Part shown: in pieces, positions 1-9,400 of the stretch
How positions within the stretch are numbered: position 1 is the first letter of the stretch
How the letters are laid out: each line of letters starts with the position of its first letter
Origin: Parafrankia sp041008525
GTDB taxonomy: Bacteria > Actinomycetota > Actinomycetes > Frankiales > Frankiaceae
Reading direction: 5' to 3'
Assembly (NCBI RefSeq): GCF_041008525.1
Contig: NZ_JBFLUG010000032.1
Coordinates: forward strand, 5,716-69,715
DNA: 64,000 bases
The notes under the pieces: model-generated
The model's database searches: none
What the model was told of the DNA's origin: nothing
Seen by the model: only the letters and a program-made list of their open reading frames with translations
Made by a program: the position numbers and the translations under genes

Positions 1-229
1 CGGAGCCCACGAGCGTCTCCAGCGGGGCGCCGACCGCCCGTTCTGGCTCCACGCCGAGGACGGCGCCGCAGTTCGCCGAGACGTGCACCACGGTCAGGCC
101 GGGCTCCACCAGCGCCAGCAGAACACCGTGCGGCTGGATGCTGCCAGGAATGTGAATGGGCTCCCGATCGCAGTTCTCGAGGGTGACGGGAGCTCCCGCG
201 AAAAGCAGGTCAGTGGGACCACCCGACAT
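1..229 (-). CDS. Bacteriophytochrome, N-terminal fragment (runs off window start)
   Basis: Red/far-red photoreceptor kinase family; only the first 76 residues lie in the window and the rest is off the left edge. The peptide contains NCDREPIHIPGSIQPHG (about residues 19-35), the hallmark of the N-terminal PAS_2 domain of bacterial phytochromes. Cys20 sits where these proteins carry the thioether-linked biliverdin. The ATG at 227-229 is preceded on the minus strand by AGGAAG about 9 bases upstream, so this is the true start. It is transcribed divergently from the NarL-type response regulator at 432, a natural candidate partner. No heme oxygenase gene is visible in the window. GAF, PHY and kinase domains cannot be checked here. 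Confidence 0.85.
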   Translation of the reverse strand, partial: MSGGPTDLLFAGAPVTLENCDREPIHIPGSIQPHGVLLALVEPGLTVVHVSANCGAVLGVEPERAVGAPLETLVGS

Positions 230-431
230 ATCTGATGCCTTCCTGTCCCGCTCCGGCCGGTCCCTCTCCGTCGAACGACAGGCATGACGGCGCTACGGGA
301 GCTGACCGAGGCCCGGCAGCCCGTCACACCTCCTGCCCGGGTGCAGGAACACTTAATCCCTCGGGAAAGGGGGCACGCCACACCCCTGGGGGTGGTTTCC
401 GGCACCCATCGCGGATGGTAGGCCGCTAACC
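230..431. promoter_or_regulatory. Divergent promoter region, phytochrome / response regulator
   Basis: A 202-bp gap between divergent starts. It contains the inverted repeat CACCCC-TG-GGGGTG at 381-394, about 40 bases before the regulator start, and the A/T-richer patch ACACTTAATCC near 349-359. No confident -35/-10 pair was found. The inverted repeat is a possible operator, but short GC-rich repeats arise by chance in such DNA. Confidence 0.3.
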
Positions 432-1097
432 ATGGCAGACGGGGCACCCAGGCCACTCACCGTGGCACTCGTGGACGACTACGAGGTGGTGCTGGCCGGC
501 ATCGCCCGCATCCTCGCGCCGTACGAGGACCGCGTGCGCGTCGTCGAGATCGACGCGAACCGGCCCGTCGTCACCGACGTCGACGTCGTGCTGTACGACT
601 CGTTCGCCCAGCCGGAGGCCGGCGGGGACGAGATCGCGGACATCGTCGCCAACCGGCACGCGGGCCGGCTCGTCATCTACACCTGGAACTTCGACCACAC
701 GCTGGTGGAGGGCGCCCTGGCCCGCGGCGCGAGCGGCTACCTGTCGAAGACGCTGCCCGCCCGCGAGCTCGTCGCCGCGCTGGAGGCCGTGCACGCCGGG
801 GAGGTCGTCGTCAGCCCACCGCCGCGCTCGCGGGTGATGGCCGGCCTGGACTGGCCCGGGCGCAACGAGGGCCTCACCGAGCGGGAGGCCGAGGTCCTCG
901 CGCTGATCACCCAGGGCCACAGCAACGCCGAGGTGGCACAGATCAGCTGCCTGAGCCCGAACACGGTGAAGTCCTACATCAGGGCGCTCTACCGCAAGAT
1001 CGGCGTCGCGAGCCGCACCCAGGCGGTGCTGTGGGGGGTGGAACACGGCTTCGCCCCCGACCACCACCGCAGCCAGTCCTGGCGCGCCGGACGGTGA
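432..1097 (+). CDS. NarL/FixJ-type response regulator
   Basis: A 221-residue two-component output protein. The receiver domain (about 10-125) has the acidic pair DD at 15-16, the phospho-acceptor Asp56 in VVLYDSF, and the conserved Lys in GYLSKTL. The C-terminal LuxR-type helix-turn-helix (about 150-210) has LTEREAEVLALITQGHSNAEVA and ends in the usual RALYRKIG segment. It should bind DNA as a phosphorylated dimer. Its only close neighbour with signalling character is the divergent bacteriophytochrome at the window edge, which suggests but does not prove light control. The true sensor could lie elsewhere. Confidence 0.9.
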   Translation: MADGAPRPLTVALVDDYEVVLAGIARILAPYEDRVRVVEIDANRPVVTDVDVVLYDSFAQPEAGGDEIADIVANRHAGRLVIYTWNFDHTLVEGALARGASGYLSKTLPARELVAALEAVHAGEVVVSPPPRSRVMAGLDWPGRNEGLTEREAEVLALITQGHSNAEVAQISCLSPNTVKSYIRALYRKIGVASRTQAVLWGVEHGFAPDHHRSQSWRAGR

Positions 1098-1131
1098 GCG
1101 GCGCGGAGACCCGCGCACTACCTTGTCGACC

Positions 1132-2004
1132 ATGGGACGGGAGTTCGACACCGAAACGCGTCGGATGATGCGGGCGAACGAGGCCAACTGGGACGCCCGC
1201 GCTCCGGTGCACGTCGCGAGCGCCTTCTACGGTCTGGACGGCACCCGCGATCCACTCGGCTGGTTCGCCCCGTTCGAATGGGAGGACCTCGGCGAGCTGG
1301 CCGGCCGGGACGTCGTGCATCTGCAGTGCCATCTCGGTACCGAGACCCTCGCTTTCGCGCACCGGGGGGCCCGCACCACGGGTCTGGACTTCTCCGGGGA
1401 ATCGATCGCGCAGGCACAGGCCATCGCGGTGCGGGCCGGCGCCGACATCCGCTATGTCCAGTCGGATGTGTACGCCGCGGCTGACACGCTCGGTGAGAGC
1501 AGTTTCGACGTCGTCTACACCGGCAAGGGCGCGCTGTGTTACCTCCCGGACCTGCCTCGGTGGGCCACCGAGGTCGCACGGCTGCTGCGCCCTGGCGGCC
1601 GGCTGTACCTGGTGGAGTTCCATCCCCTGTTCAACGCGCTCGGTCCCAAGCCGGCGCCGGGAGCGGGTGAGGAGCTGGTGCTGCGCCACGACTACCTGGC
1701 CGGCCGGGGCCCGATCGAACGCGACGCCACCTTCACCTATACCGACGGGCCCGCGCTGGCGAGTGCGACGGTCGCCTACGAATGGATGCACGGGCTCGGC
1801 GAGGTGATCAACGCGCTGGTCGGCGCGGGCCTTGTCGTGACCGGCCTGCGGGAGTCGGCGGCGCTGCCCTGGCCGCGCTGGAAGCGCATGGTCCGCGGGG
1901 ATGACGGCTGGTGGCGGCTACCACCGGACGCCCCTCGCATTCCGTTGCTCTACGCGCTCACGGCCGGCCCGAGCGGCCCGCCCCGCCCGTCAGCGCCCAG
2001 GTGA
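1132..2004 (+). CDS. Class I SAM-dependent methyltransferase
   Basis: A 290-residue methyltransferase of the UbiE/small-molecule type. The SAM-binding Rossmann fold begins near residue 60 with VVHLQCHLGTETLAFA (motif I, with HLQCHLG replacing the common glycine-rich loop), followed by TGLDFSGESI and a motif around FDVVYTGKGALCYLPDL. I chose the ATG at 1132; an in-frame TTG at 1123 would add three residues. The substrate cannot be told. It begins 34 bases after the response regulator and may be cotranscribed with it. Confidence 0.85.
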   Translation: MGREFDTETRRMMRANEANWDARAPVHVASAFYGLDGTRDPLGWFAPFEWEDLGELAGRDVVHLQCHLGTETLAFAHRGARTTGLDFSGESIAQAQAIAVRAGADIRYVQSDVYAAADTLGESSFDVVYTGKGALCYLPDLPRWATEVARLLRPGGRLYLVEFHPLFNALGPKPAPGAGEELVLRHDYLAGRGPIERDATFTYTDGPALASATVAYEWMHGLGEVINALVGAGLVVTGLRESAALPWPRWKRMVRGDDGWWRLPPDAPRIPLLYALTAGPSGPPRPSAPR

Positions 2005-2240
2005 CCAGGTACTGCTGGCTGTTACCGGGCTGGTCGAACCACGGGCGGATCGGCCCGCTGAACACGTGGCCGACGTGGCGAGGAACAGCCCACCCGCGGC
2101 CAGCGACATGAGCATTCCGCGAAAGAGCACCCGCTGCTCCCGTGGTCCCCGAAATCGACAGTCGACCACGGAGAGTGCCACAACCAGAACGCCGCCCCGG
2201 AACGGTAGCCGCGGCGTCCGCCGCCTCTCCCGGTGAACAG
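1960..2240 (-). pseudogene. Possible frameshifted remnant of a small membrane protein
   Basis: Reading the minus strand, one frame gives LPFRGGVLVVALSVVD and then FRGMLMSLAAGGLFLATSAT (about 2235-2060), a plausible pair of hydrophobic segments. Shifting one frame gives SGPIRPWFDQPGNSQQYLV and TWALTG (about 2062-1985). No single frame holds both parts and no start with a ribosome site was found. It overlaps the end of the methyltransferase gene. This may be a decayed gene or chance composition; I do not recognise a family. Confidence 0.25.
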
Positions 2241-2302
2241 GAGAGACTGCTTTCGGACACCGCCGTCACCTCAACCGGGGCGGCGTTGTCTGGTCAGACG
2301 AC

Positions 2303-3505
2303 TCAGACCGTGACGGGGAGCTTCATCGCCTCGGCGAGGTTTCCGCCCATCACCTTGATGATGTCCTCCTTGGGCAGGCCCACGAGCTCATCCACATAGG
2401 AGATGGGGTCGGACATGCCCTCGGCGTGCGGGAAGTCGGAGCCGAAGACGATACGGTCCGGGCCCAGCAGGTCGATGAGACCGCGCGGGTTCTCCTCGAA
2501 GAACGGGTGGATCCAGATGTTGCGCTTCAGCACCGTGATCGGGTCCTCGTCGTAGAGCTTCGGGCTCTTCGCGTAGGACTCGCCGGCCGCCTCCACGAAG
2601 GGGCGAACCCAGCCCGAACCGTTCTCCACCGGCAGGATCCGCAGGGTCGGGAAGCGGCTGAGGAGGCCGTGCCCGATCAGCGAGGTGACGGTGTCGAAGA
2701 TGCCGCGGTGCTGCTTGTTCATGATGTCTTTGAAGGCGGTCGGCGAGGCGAACGGCAGGTGCTCACCGTCCGGCCGGCCCTCCCACATGTTGTAGTAGCG
2801 GGTCAGACCGTCGTCGGAGGAGTGCAGGCCGACGGTGATGTCAGCCTCGACGACCTTCTCCCAGAAGGGGTCGAACTCCGGCAGCGCGAACGAGCGGAAG
2901 CCCTCGTAGCCGGGTACCGGCGCCGGCCGGATCAGGATGATCTTCGCTCCGCGCTCGACCACCCACTCCAGCTCCTTGATGGCCTCGCTGACGATCGGCA
3001 GCGTGATCACCGGGGTCGCGAAGATCCGGTCCTCGTAGTTGAAGCTCCACTGCTCGTGCATCCACTGGTTCAGCGCGTGGACGACCACGTGGGTGGCCTT
3101 CGGGTCCTCACGCAGCCGGTCCTCGAGCAGGCTCGCCAGCGTCGGCCACATCAGGGCCCGGTCGATGCCCAGCTCGTTCATCAGCTTGAGCCGGGGCTCC
3201 GGGGCGAAGAACGCCTCGGGCGAGCGGATCGGCTTGCCCATCAGCTCCCGGGTGGACTTGCCCTCCGGGTTGCCGTTCTTGAAGTAGTCCTCCCAGGCAC
3301 CCGGCCGCGCGACGACGTTGAAGGTCGGGTTCGGGATGTACTCGGAGATCACCCCGCGCACCGCGATCTTGTCGCGACCGTTCACCTGCACGTACTTGAT
3401 CAGGCCTTCGTGTTCCTTCGGCAGGAACTTCGTGAAGGCATCCACTGTCTCGTACATGTGGTTATCCGCGTCGAAGACAGGGAAGTCGACATCTGTCCTG
3501 GGCAT
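2303..3505 (-). CDS. Amidohydrolase 2 family metal-dependent hydrolase
   Basis: A 400-residue TIM-barrel hydrolase or decarboxylase of the PF04909 (amidohydrolase-related) family, which acts on aromatic acids or similar ring compounds. The N-terminal metal motif is FDADNHMYE (residues 11-19). WIHPF near residue 325 and FGSDFPHAEG near residue 360 supply further His/Asp ligands. The ATG at 3505 is chosen because GGAGGT lies five bases upstream; a longer reading frame to 3601 lacks such a site. A good -35/-10 pair with an embedded palindrome lies about 130 bases upstream. Actinomycetes carry many such paralogues and the substrate is not predictable. Confidence 0.9.
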   Translation of the reverse strand: MPRTDVDFPVFDADNHMYETVDAFTKFLPKEHEGLIKYVQVNGRDKIAVRGVISEYIPNPTFNVVARPGAWEDYFKNGNPEGKSTRELMGKPIRSPEAFFAPEPRLKLMNELGIDRALMWPTLASLLEDRLREDPKATHVVVHALNQWMHEQWSFNYEDRIFATPVITLPIVSEAIKELEWVVERGAKIILIRPAPVPGYEGFRSFALPEFDPFWEKVVEADITVGLHSSDDGLTRYYNMWEGRPDGEHLPFASPTAFKDIMNKQHRGIFDTVTSLIGHGLLSRFPTLRILPVENGSGWVRPFVEAAGESYAKSPKLYDEDPITVLKRNIWIHPFFEENPRGLIDLLGPDRIVFGSDFPHAEGMSDPISYVDELVGLPKEDIIKVMGGNLAEAMKLPVTV

Positions 3506-3632
3506 GACTACCTCCGTACGCTGGCCGGAACCCCACCAGCTCGACACCGCGAGGTAGTCACCTGACTCCCGCGGTGAGGCCTCCGCGGGGCGGACACGCA
3601 CCCACCCCGCACATCATCTCCGAATGATCCGT

Positions 3633-3661
3633 ACGCTAGCACTTATTGACGTCGACGTCAA
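3633..3661 (-). promoter_or_regulatory. Predicted promoter of the amidohydrolase gene
   Basis: On the minus strand TTGACG (3661-3656), a 17-base spacer and TAGCGT (3638-3633) form a good vegetative-type promoter, with a start near 3626 and a leader of about 120 bases. The -35 lies inside the palindrome at 3646-3661, so a bound repressor would block it. Confidence 0.5.
3646..3661. promoter_or_regulatory. Perfect 16-bp palindrome, candidate operator
   Basis: TTGACGTCGACGTCAA is a perfect palindrome overlapping the -35 of the amidohydrolase promoter. Its size and placement suit a TetR- or MarR-type repressor. No such regulator gene is adjacent. Confidence 0.5.
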
Positions 3662-4038
3662 AATTAAGCTGTCGATCAACGCCGCCCCCCACAACGACGC
3701 GCCAGCCCGGAGCAGCGGGGGCCGGCAGCCGACGGGATGGAGGCCGGCCGGGTGGCAGCCGGAGCGGGGCCGCCACGGCAGGTCGTGTGGTAATCCACGG
3801 AAAAGCTCCGGGATTCCACTCGAGGATTTCTGCTTCCGCTGGTTGTGAGGGCTCTCGGGAGGGCGTCACACGCCATCGCATTCACGTTTCCGGCTGGCTC
3901 CCGCCTCTTCCACGCGACGCCCGTTTCTTCCGCGCGATGCCCGCGCCCACCGGTGCGATCATGGCCGTTCCGGGCGGCGGTGTCGTAGTATCCGGCCGCC
4001 CGCCGATGCGTCATCGATCGTTTTCGAGGAGCCCTGTC

Positions 4039-4797
4039 ATGCAGCTCGATCACACCGCGGCAATCGTCACCGGAGCTGCCTCCGGGCTGGGTGCCGCCAC
4101 GGCCGCGGCACTCGCCGGGCGTGGTGTCACCGTGTACGGACTGGACCTCGACAAGGCGGTCGCGGGCGCCAACCCCGCCGACGGCGTCCACCTGATCCCG
4201 ACCGACGTCACGGACGAGGCGCAGGTCAGCGCAGCGATCGAGCGCATCACGGGCGAGGGCCGCCCGCTACGGCTCGCGGTGAACTGCGCGGGCATCGCCC
4301 CGTCGGCGCGCATCCTGTCCCGCCGCGGTCCGCATGACCTGGACCTGTTCCGGACCGTGCTGATGGTCAACCTGCTGGGCACGTTCAACGTGCTGCGGCT
4401 GGCCGCCGAGGCCATGAGCCAGCTCGACGCCGACGAGCACGGCCAGCGGGGGCTGGTGGTGAACACGGCGTCCATCGCCGCCTTCGAGGCGCAGATCGGC
4501 CAGATCGCGTATGCCGCCTCGAAGGCCGGGGTGGCGGGAATGACCATAACCGCGGCCCGGGATCTCGCCCAGTTCGGAATCCGGGTCATGACCATTGCGC
4601 CGGGCATTGTCGACACACCGATGATGGCCGGTTTCTCGGACGAGGTGCGGGCTGGGCTCGCCGAGACCGTGACCTTCCCGCGCCGGCTGGCCGAGCCCAC
4701 CGAATACGCCCGGCTGGTTCTCATGATCGCCGATCACGACTATCTGAACGGCGAGACCATCCGCATGGACGGCGCGCTGCGGATGACCGCCCGCTGA
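4039..4797 (+). CDS. SDR family oxidoreductase, 3-hydroxyacyl-CoA dehydrogenase type 2-like
   Basis: A 252-residue short-chain dehydrogenase. The dinucleotide motif is TGAASGLG (11-18), followed by acidic LDLD for NAD, the NCAG variant of NNAG, the catalytic Ser in NTASIAA, and YAASK. The C-terminal IAPGIVDTPMMAG and MDGALRM resemble HSD10-type enzymes, which oxidise 3-hydroxyacyl-CoA in beta-oxidation. The ATG at 4039 has GAGGAG nine bases upstream, so the long N-terminal extension open in this frame is not used. Thiolase and acyl-CoA dehydrogenase genes lie 7-10 kb away. Confidence 0.88.
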   Translation: MQLDHTAAIVTGAASGLGAATAAALAGRGVTVYGLDLDKAVAGANPADGVHLIPTDVTDEAQVSAAIERITGEGRPLRLAVNCAGIAPSARILSRRGPHDLDLFRTVLMVNLLGTFNVLRLAAEAMSQLDADEHGQRGLVVNTASIAAFEAQIGQIAYAASKAGVAGMTITAARDLAQFGIRVMTIAPGIVDTPMMAGFSDEVRAGLAETVTFPRRLAEPTEYARLVLMIADHDYLNGETIRMDGALRMTAR

Positions 4798-4937
4798 CCC
4801 ACGCGGGTCGCCAGCGCGCCCCAAGCGGGCCGGGCGCGCGGCGCAGGCGCGGAGCGTGCCGTCGCAAGGAAAGCCCAAGCTGCCCGCCACACGCTGATCT
4901 CCGTCCTGTTCGACACCGATCGCCAGACGGAGGCGTC

Positions 4938-6446
4938 ATGTCCACCCTCGTGCCCGATTCCTCGTCCCACGACCTGCCCCTCGCTCCGCGCCCCCTCGCC
5001 CAGGCGGCATCGCCCTCAGCCTCGGTCGCGGCCTCGGCTCCGTCGGCTCCCTCGGCGGCCGCGCTGGAGGCGGCGCTGGCGGACCTCGCTGGCCGCGTCC
5101 GCGGCGAGGTGCTGCTGCCCGGTACCCCCGGCTACGGCCAGGCCGCGACCCCGTGGAACGTGGCGGTCCCCTCCGCGCCGGTGGCGGTCGTCGTCGCGGC
5201 GGCCACGGCCGATGTGGTGAGCGCCGTGCGCTTCGCCGACTCCCACGATCTTGCCCTCGAGGTGCGTGCGACCGGCCACGGCGCGCTCGCGCACGATCGA
5301 CGCAGCCTGCTCGTGCACACCGGGCGCCTGCAGGAACTCGTGATCAATCCGGTGACGCGGCGAGCCCGGGTCGGCGCCGGGGTGCGCTGGCAGCAGGTCC
5401 TGGACGCCGCCGCGGCGCACGGGTTCGGGGCACTGGCCGGTTCGGCGCCGCATGTCGGCGTCGTCGGCTACCTGACCGGCGGCGGGCTGTCGCCGGTGGC
5501 ACGCACGTACGGCTTCGGCAGCGATCTGGTGACCGCCTTCGAGGTCGTCACCGGTGACGGCGAGCTGCGCCGGGCCACCGCGACGGAGAACACCTCGCTG
5601 TTCTGGGCGCTGCGCGGTGGGAAGGGCGCGCTGGGCATCGTCACCGCGGTCGAGTTCGAGCTGCTGGACGTCGCCGAGATCTACGGTGGCTGCCTCTACT
5701 TCGACGGTGCCGACGCGGAGCGGGTGATCTCGGCGTGGCGGGTGTGGTCGGCGTCGCTGCCCGAGCAGGCGACGACCTCGCTGGCGGTGCTGCGGCTGCC
5801 GGCGATGCCGGCGGTGCCGCCGCCACTGGCCGGGCGGTGCACCGTCGCGGTCCGGTTCGCCTGGGTTGGTGACCCGGCCGACGGCGAGCGGGTGGCCGGG
5901 CCGATCAACACGCTGGCGTCACCGATCCTCGGCGGGCTGGGGGTGCTTCCGTTCAACGCCCTGGGCATGATCCACGCGGACCCGGTGGACCCGATGCCCG
6001 TCCACGAACGTTCGGTGCTGCTGCGGGAGCTGCCGCAGGACGCGGTCGACACGCTGCTCGCGCTGGCCGGTCCGCAGGCCGACTGCCCGCAGGTGATCGT
6101 CGAGCTGCGGCTGCTCGGTGGTGCGCTGGCCCGCGCCCCGCGTGAGCCGAGCGCCATCTGCCACCGGGACGCCGCCTACGCGGCACTGACCATCGGCATC
6201 GCCGCCCCGCCGGTCGTCGCGGCGACGACGGGGCACGCGGCGGCGGTGATGGCGGCGCTCGACCCGTGGTCCGGCGGAATCTCGACGCCGAACCTCGGCG
6301 CGAGCACCGACCCGGCGATCGTGGCGCTCAAGTACGACGCCGCGACCCTCGCCCGACTGGCGACTCTCACCGCGAGTTACGACCCGAACGCCCGCATGGT
6401 GGCCGCCGACCCGGTGCGCGCCGCAGCCGGTCTGGTCCAGTCCTGA
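4938..6446 (+). CDS. FAD-binding oxidoreductase, berberine-bridge-enzyme-like
   Basis: A 502-residue FAD-linked oxidase of the PCMH/VAO family. The FAD-binding domain runs from about residue 75, with RATGHGALA giving the His (about 114) that usually forms the 8-alpha-N link to FAD. The second BBE attachment site, normally Cys in a GxCPxVG-type loop, reads GSAPHVGVVGY, so flavin attachment is probably through one bond only. LTGGGLSPVARTYG and LRGGKGALGIVT follow. The first 40 residues are Ala/Ser/Pro-rich. The next gene, a SARP regulator, starts 45 bases downstream. Confidence 0.87.
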   Translation: MSTLVPDSSSHDLPLAPRPLAQAASPSASVAASAPSAPSAAALEAALADLAGRVRGEVLLPGTPGYGQAATPWNVAVPSAPVAVVVAAATADVVSAVRFADSHDLALEVRATGHGALAHDRRSLLVHTGRLQELVINPVTRRARVGAGVRWQQVLDAAAAHGFGALAGSAPHVGVVGYLTGGGLSPVARTYGFGSDLVTAFEVVTGDGELRRATATENTSLFWALRGGKGALGIVTAVEFELLDVAEIYGGCLYFDGADAERVISAWRVWSASLPEQATTSLAVLRLPAMPAVPPPLAGRCTVAVRFAWVGDPADGERVAGPINTLASPILGGLGVLPFNALGMIHADPVDPMPVHERSVLLRELPQDAVDTLLALAGPQADCPQVIVELRLLGGALARAPREPSAICHRDAAYAALTIGIAAPPVVAATTGHAAAVMAALDPWSGGISTPNLGASTDPAIVALKYDAATLARLATLTASYDPNARMVAADPVRAAAGLVQS

Positions 6447-6491
6447 CGTCGACGGCGGCTCGGGCAGCCCCCCAGACCAGGTGACGGCATC

Positions 6492-9400
6492 ATGAGGTGC
6501 GTGCCGTTCTACCACCTGTTCGGGCCGATCGAGGTCACCCGGGAGGGTGGGCCGGTCCAGTTCGGGGGTCCCAAGCAGCGGGCGGTCCTCGCCGCCCTGC
6601 TGCTGAACGCCGGCCGGGTCGTCTCCGTGGACCGCCTGGCCGACGCGGTCTGGGGAGACGAACATCCCCCGAGCATGCTGTCCAGCCTGCAGGCGCACAT
6701 CTCCAACCTGCGGCGCCTGCTCCGGGACGGCGATCGGGCCACCTCGCCGATCGTGCGGCGTACCCCCGGCTACCTGGCGGACATCAGCCTCGAGGACCTC
6801 GACCTGCGGCTGTTCGAACGAGCCTGCGACGAGACCCAGGCCGCCGCGGACGCCGGCGACTGGCCGGGCACGCTGGCCGCCGCCGACCGCGCGGCGGCGC
6901 TGCGCCGGGGCCCGCTGCTCGCCGAGTTCAGTGACGAGCCGTGGGTGCGGGGCGCCGCGGCGGCGGCGGCCGAGCGGTGGGCGCAGTGCGAGCAGAACGC
7001 GGTCATCGGTCTGCTCGGCCTGAGCCGGGTCACCACCGCGGTGCTGCGCTCCCGCCAGCTGCTGGCCGACACCCCCCTCGCGGAGGGTGCCTGCCGGCTG
7101 CACATGATCTCGCTGTACCGGGCGGGACGCCCCGCCGAGGCGCTTGAGGTGTTCCGCGAACACGCCCGCCGCCTGGACGAGGAGCTGGGCCTGGAGGTCA
7201 ACCCGGCCCTGCGCGACCTGCAGGGCGCCGTCCTTCGCCAGGATGCCGGCCTTGATTCCTGGCCCGGTCGGGCCAGCACCCCGGACCCCGCCGGCGCCTT
7301 CGGCGAAGTCGGAACCGCCCGCGCCGCGGGTGCCGCGGGCACCACGGATGAGGCTGCCACCGTGACACCCGGCGCCCCGGCCGACGGCCCGGTGACGACA
7401 GGCAACGGCGGGTTCCCGGCACCGGCACCGGCCGGGTCCGGCGGCCAGCGCGGTGACCTGGTCGGCCGCGTCCACGAGATCGCCGTCCTGGAGTCCGTTC
7501 TGGCCGAGGCGCTCACCGGCGACGGCCGCTGGGTGGTCCTGACCGGCCCGGCGGGGATAGGCAAGAGCCGGCTGGCGCAGGAGGCCGCCGTCCTCTGGGC
7601 GCGGTCGGGCGGAGCGGTCGCGCGGACCGGATGCCCCGACGACGAGGCGGTCCCGCCGTGGTGGCCGGTCCGCCAGCTGCTGCGCGATCTCGGCCTGGAC
7701 CCGGACGCCGTTCTGACCCCGCCGACCGGCCTGGACGCCGACGCTGCCAGGTTCGGTGTCTACGACCGGGTGCTGACCGCGCTGTCCGCCGCGGCCCGGC
7801 ACCGCCCGCTGCTGCTGGTCGCCGAGGACGTCCACTGGGCTGACCAGGCGTCGCTGCGGCTGCTCACCCATCTCGCGGCCGCCGGTCCGCACCCCGGGCT
7901 GGCCGTGGTCGCCACCGCGCGGGACGTCAGTGGTCGGCCCGCGCTGGACCGGCTGCTCGCCGCCACCGCCCGCGGGCACGGGTCGCGGCGCCTCGCCGTC
8001 CCCCCGCTGAGCGAGGGGGAGGTGGAGGAGCTGGTCCGCCGGGTCAGCGGGCAGGACATCAGCGCGGCCGCGGCCGCGGAGCTTGCGGAGCGGACCGGCG
8101 GGAACCCGTTCTTCGTCTGCGAGTACGCCCGGCTTCCCGAGCAGGAACGCGCCGGCGGGGAGGTTCCGGTCGCGGTGCGCTCGGTGCTCGGCCAGCGGCT
8201 CGCCGGCCTCGACCCGGCGGTGCTGCAGGTCCTGCGCGCCGCCGCGCTGATCGGTGACACGCTGGACATCGGCCTGCTCCGGGCGGTGACCCGGCTCGAC
8301 CATGACGCGCTCGCCGACATGCTGGACGAGGCCTCCGACGAACATGTGATCGTCCAGGCCGCCGGCACCGGCCGGTACATGTTCGCGCACGCGCTGCTGC
8401 GCGACGAGGTGGTCGCCGGGATCTCCAGCCTGCGCCGCCAGCGCCTGCACCTGCGCATCGCCGAGGCGCTGGCCTCGGGGGACGGCGGCGAGACCCAGGC
8501 CAGGCGGGCCGCGCATCTGGTAGCCGCCTGGCCGTTGGCCGAGGCCACCGACGTCCTCGAGGCCTGCCGGGCGGCCGCACTCGACGCCGAGCGGCGCTGG
8601 CAGTCGGAGGCGGCGGCGCACTGGTGGGGGCAGGCGCTGGCGGTTCTCGACCAGAGCCACCGCGACCTGGACGTCGACCGCGACGAGCTGCTGGTGGCCC
8701 GGGTGAGCGCGCTGGCGCGCGACGGCCGGGGCCAGACCCTGCTCGACGTGGTCGACGCGGGCCTGCTGGATGCGGTGCGCCGCGGGCGGCTCGACTCCGC
8801 CGGCCGTCTCGCCGCCGCGCTGCTGCGGACCACCGGCTGCTGGCCCTGGCCGGCCCACGGCCACGACTCGGCTCCGCTGCTGGCCCGTCTGGCCGGTCTG
8901 GAGACCCTGGTCGCCGCCGACCCGGCGGCGCACGTGCGGATCCTGGCCGCGCTCGCGGTCGGCAGCACCTACGACCCGGACGGCACCGTCCCCGACCGGC
9001 TCAGCCGCCGCGCGATCGAGCTGGCCGAACGGCTCGGCGACGACGAATGCCTGGCGGACGCCCTGCTCGGCCGGGCTCTCACCTTCTCCGGGATCGCCCA
9101 GCGGGCCACCGAATCGATCGAGCTCCTCGCCCGGCTGGCGGACGTCCCGCATGCCGCCGCGCAGATCGACGGCGTGATCACACACGGTCTGCTCCACCTG
9201 GCGAAGTCCGCTCTGGGTGACCCGGCGGCCGCCGAGCACGCGCGTCTCGGCGCGCTCGGCAGCGACCTGCTCCGGCTGCCGGCCAGCCGGGTGCAGTTCC
9301 GCTGGGCGCAGGGCTCGCTGGCGCTGTGGCAGGACGACGATCTGGAAGGCGCCGAGCGGATCTACGACCAGGCCTTCGCGCTGCACCGCGAGACCGAGCT

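Larger units (their letters stand above)
3506..4038. other. Intergenic region between divergent amidohydrolase and SDR genes
   Basis: A 533-bp stretch with no supportable gene. The left part carries the amidohydrolase promoter and palindrome (listed separately). The right part contains TAGTAT at 3986-3991, a possible -10 for the SDR gene, without a convincing -35. Frames open through the region look like extensions of the SDR frame rather than coding sequence. Confidence 0.5.

Noticed and set aside
2426..3565. Plus-strand open frame opposite the amidohydrolase
   Set aside because: Shadow frame; the minus strand encodes a clear amidohydrolase with metal motifs.
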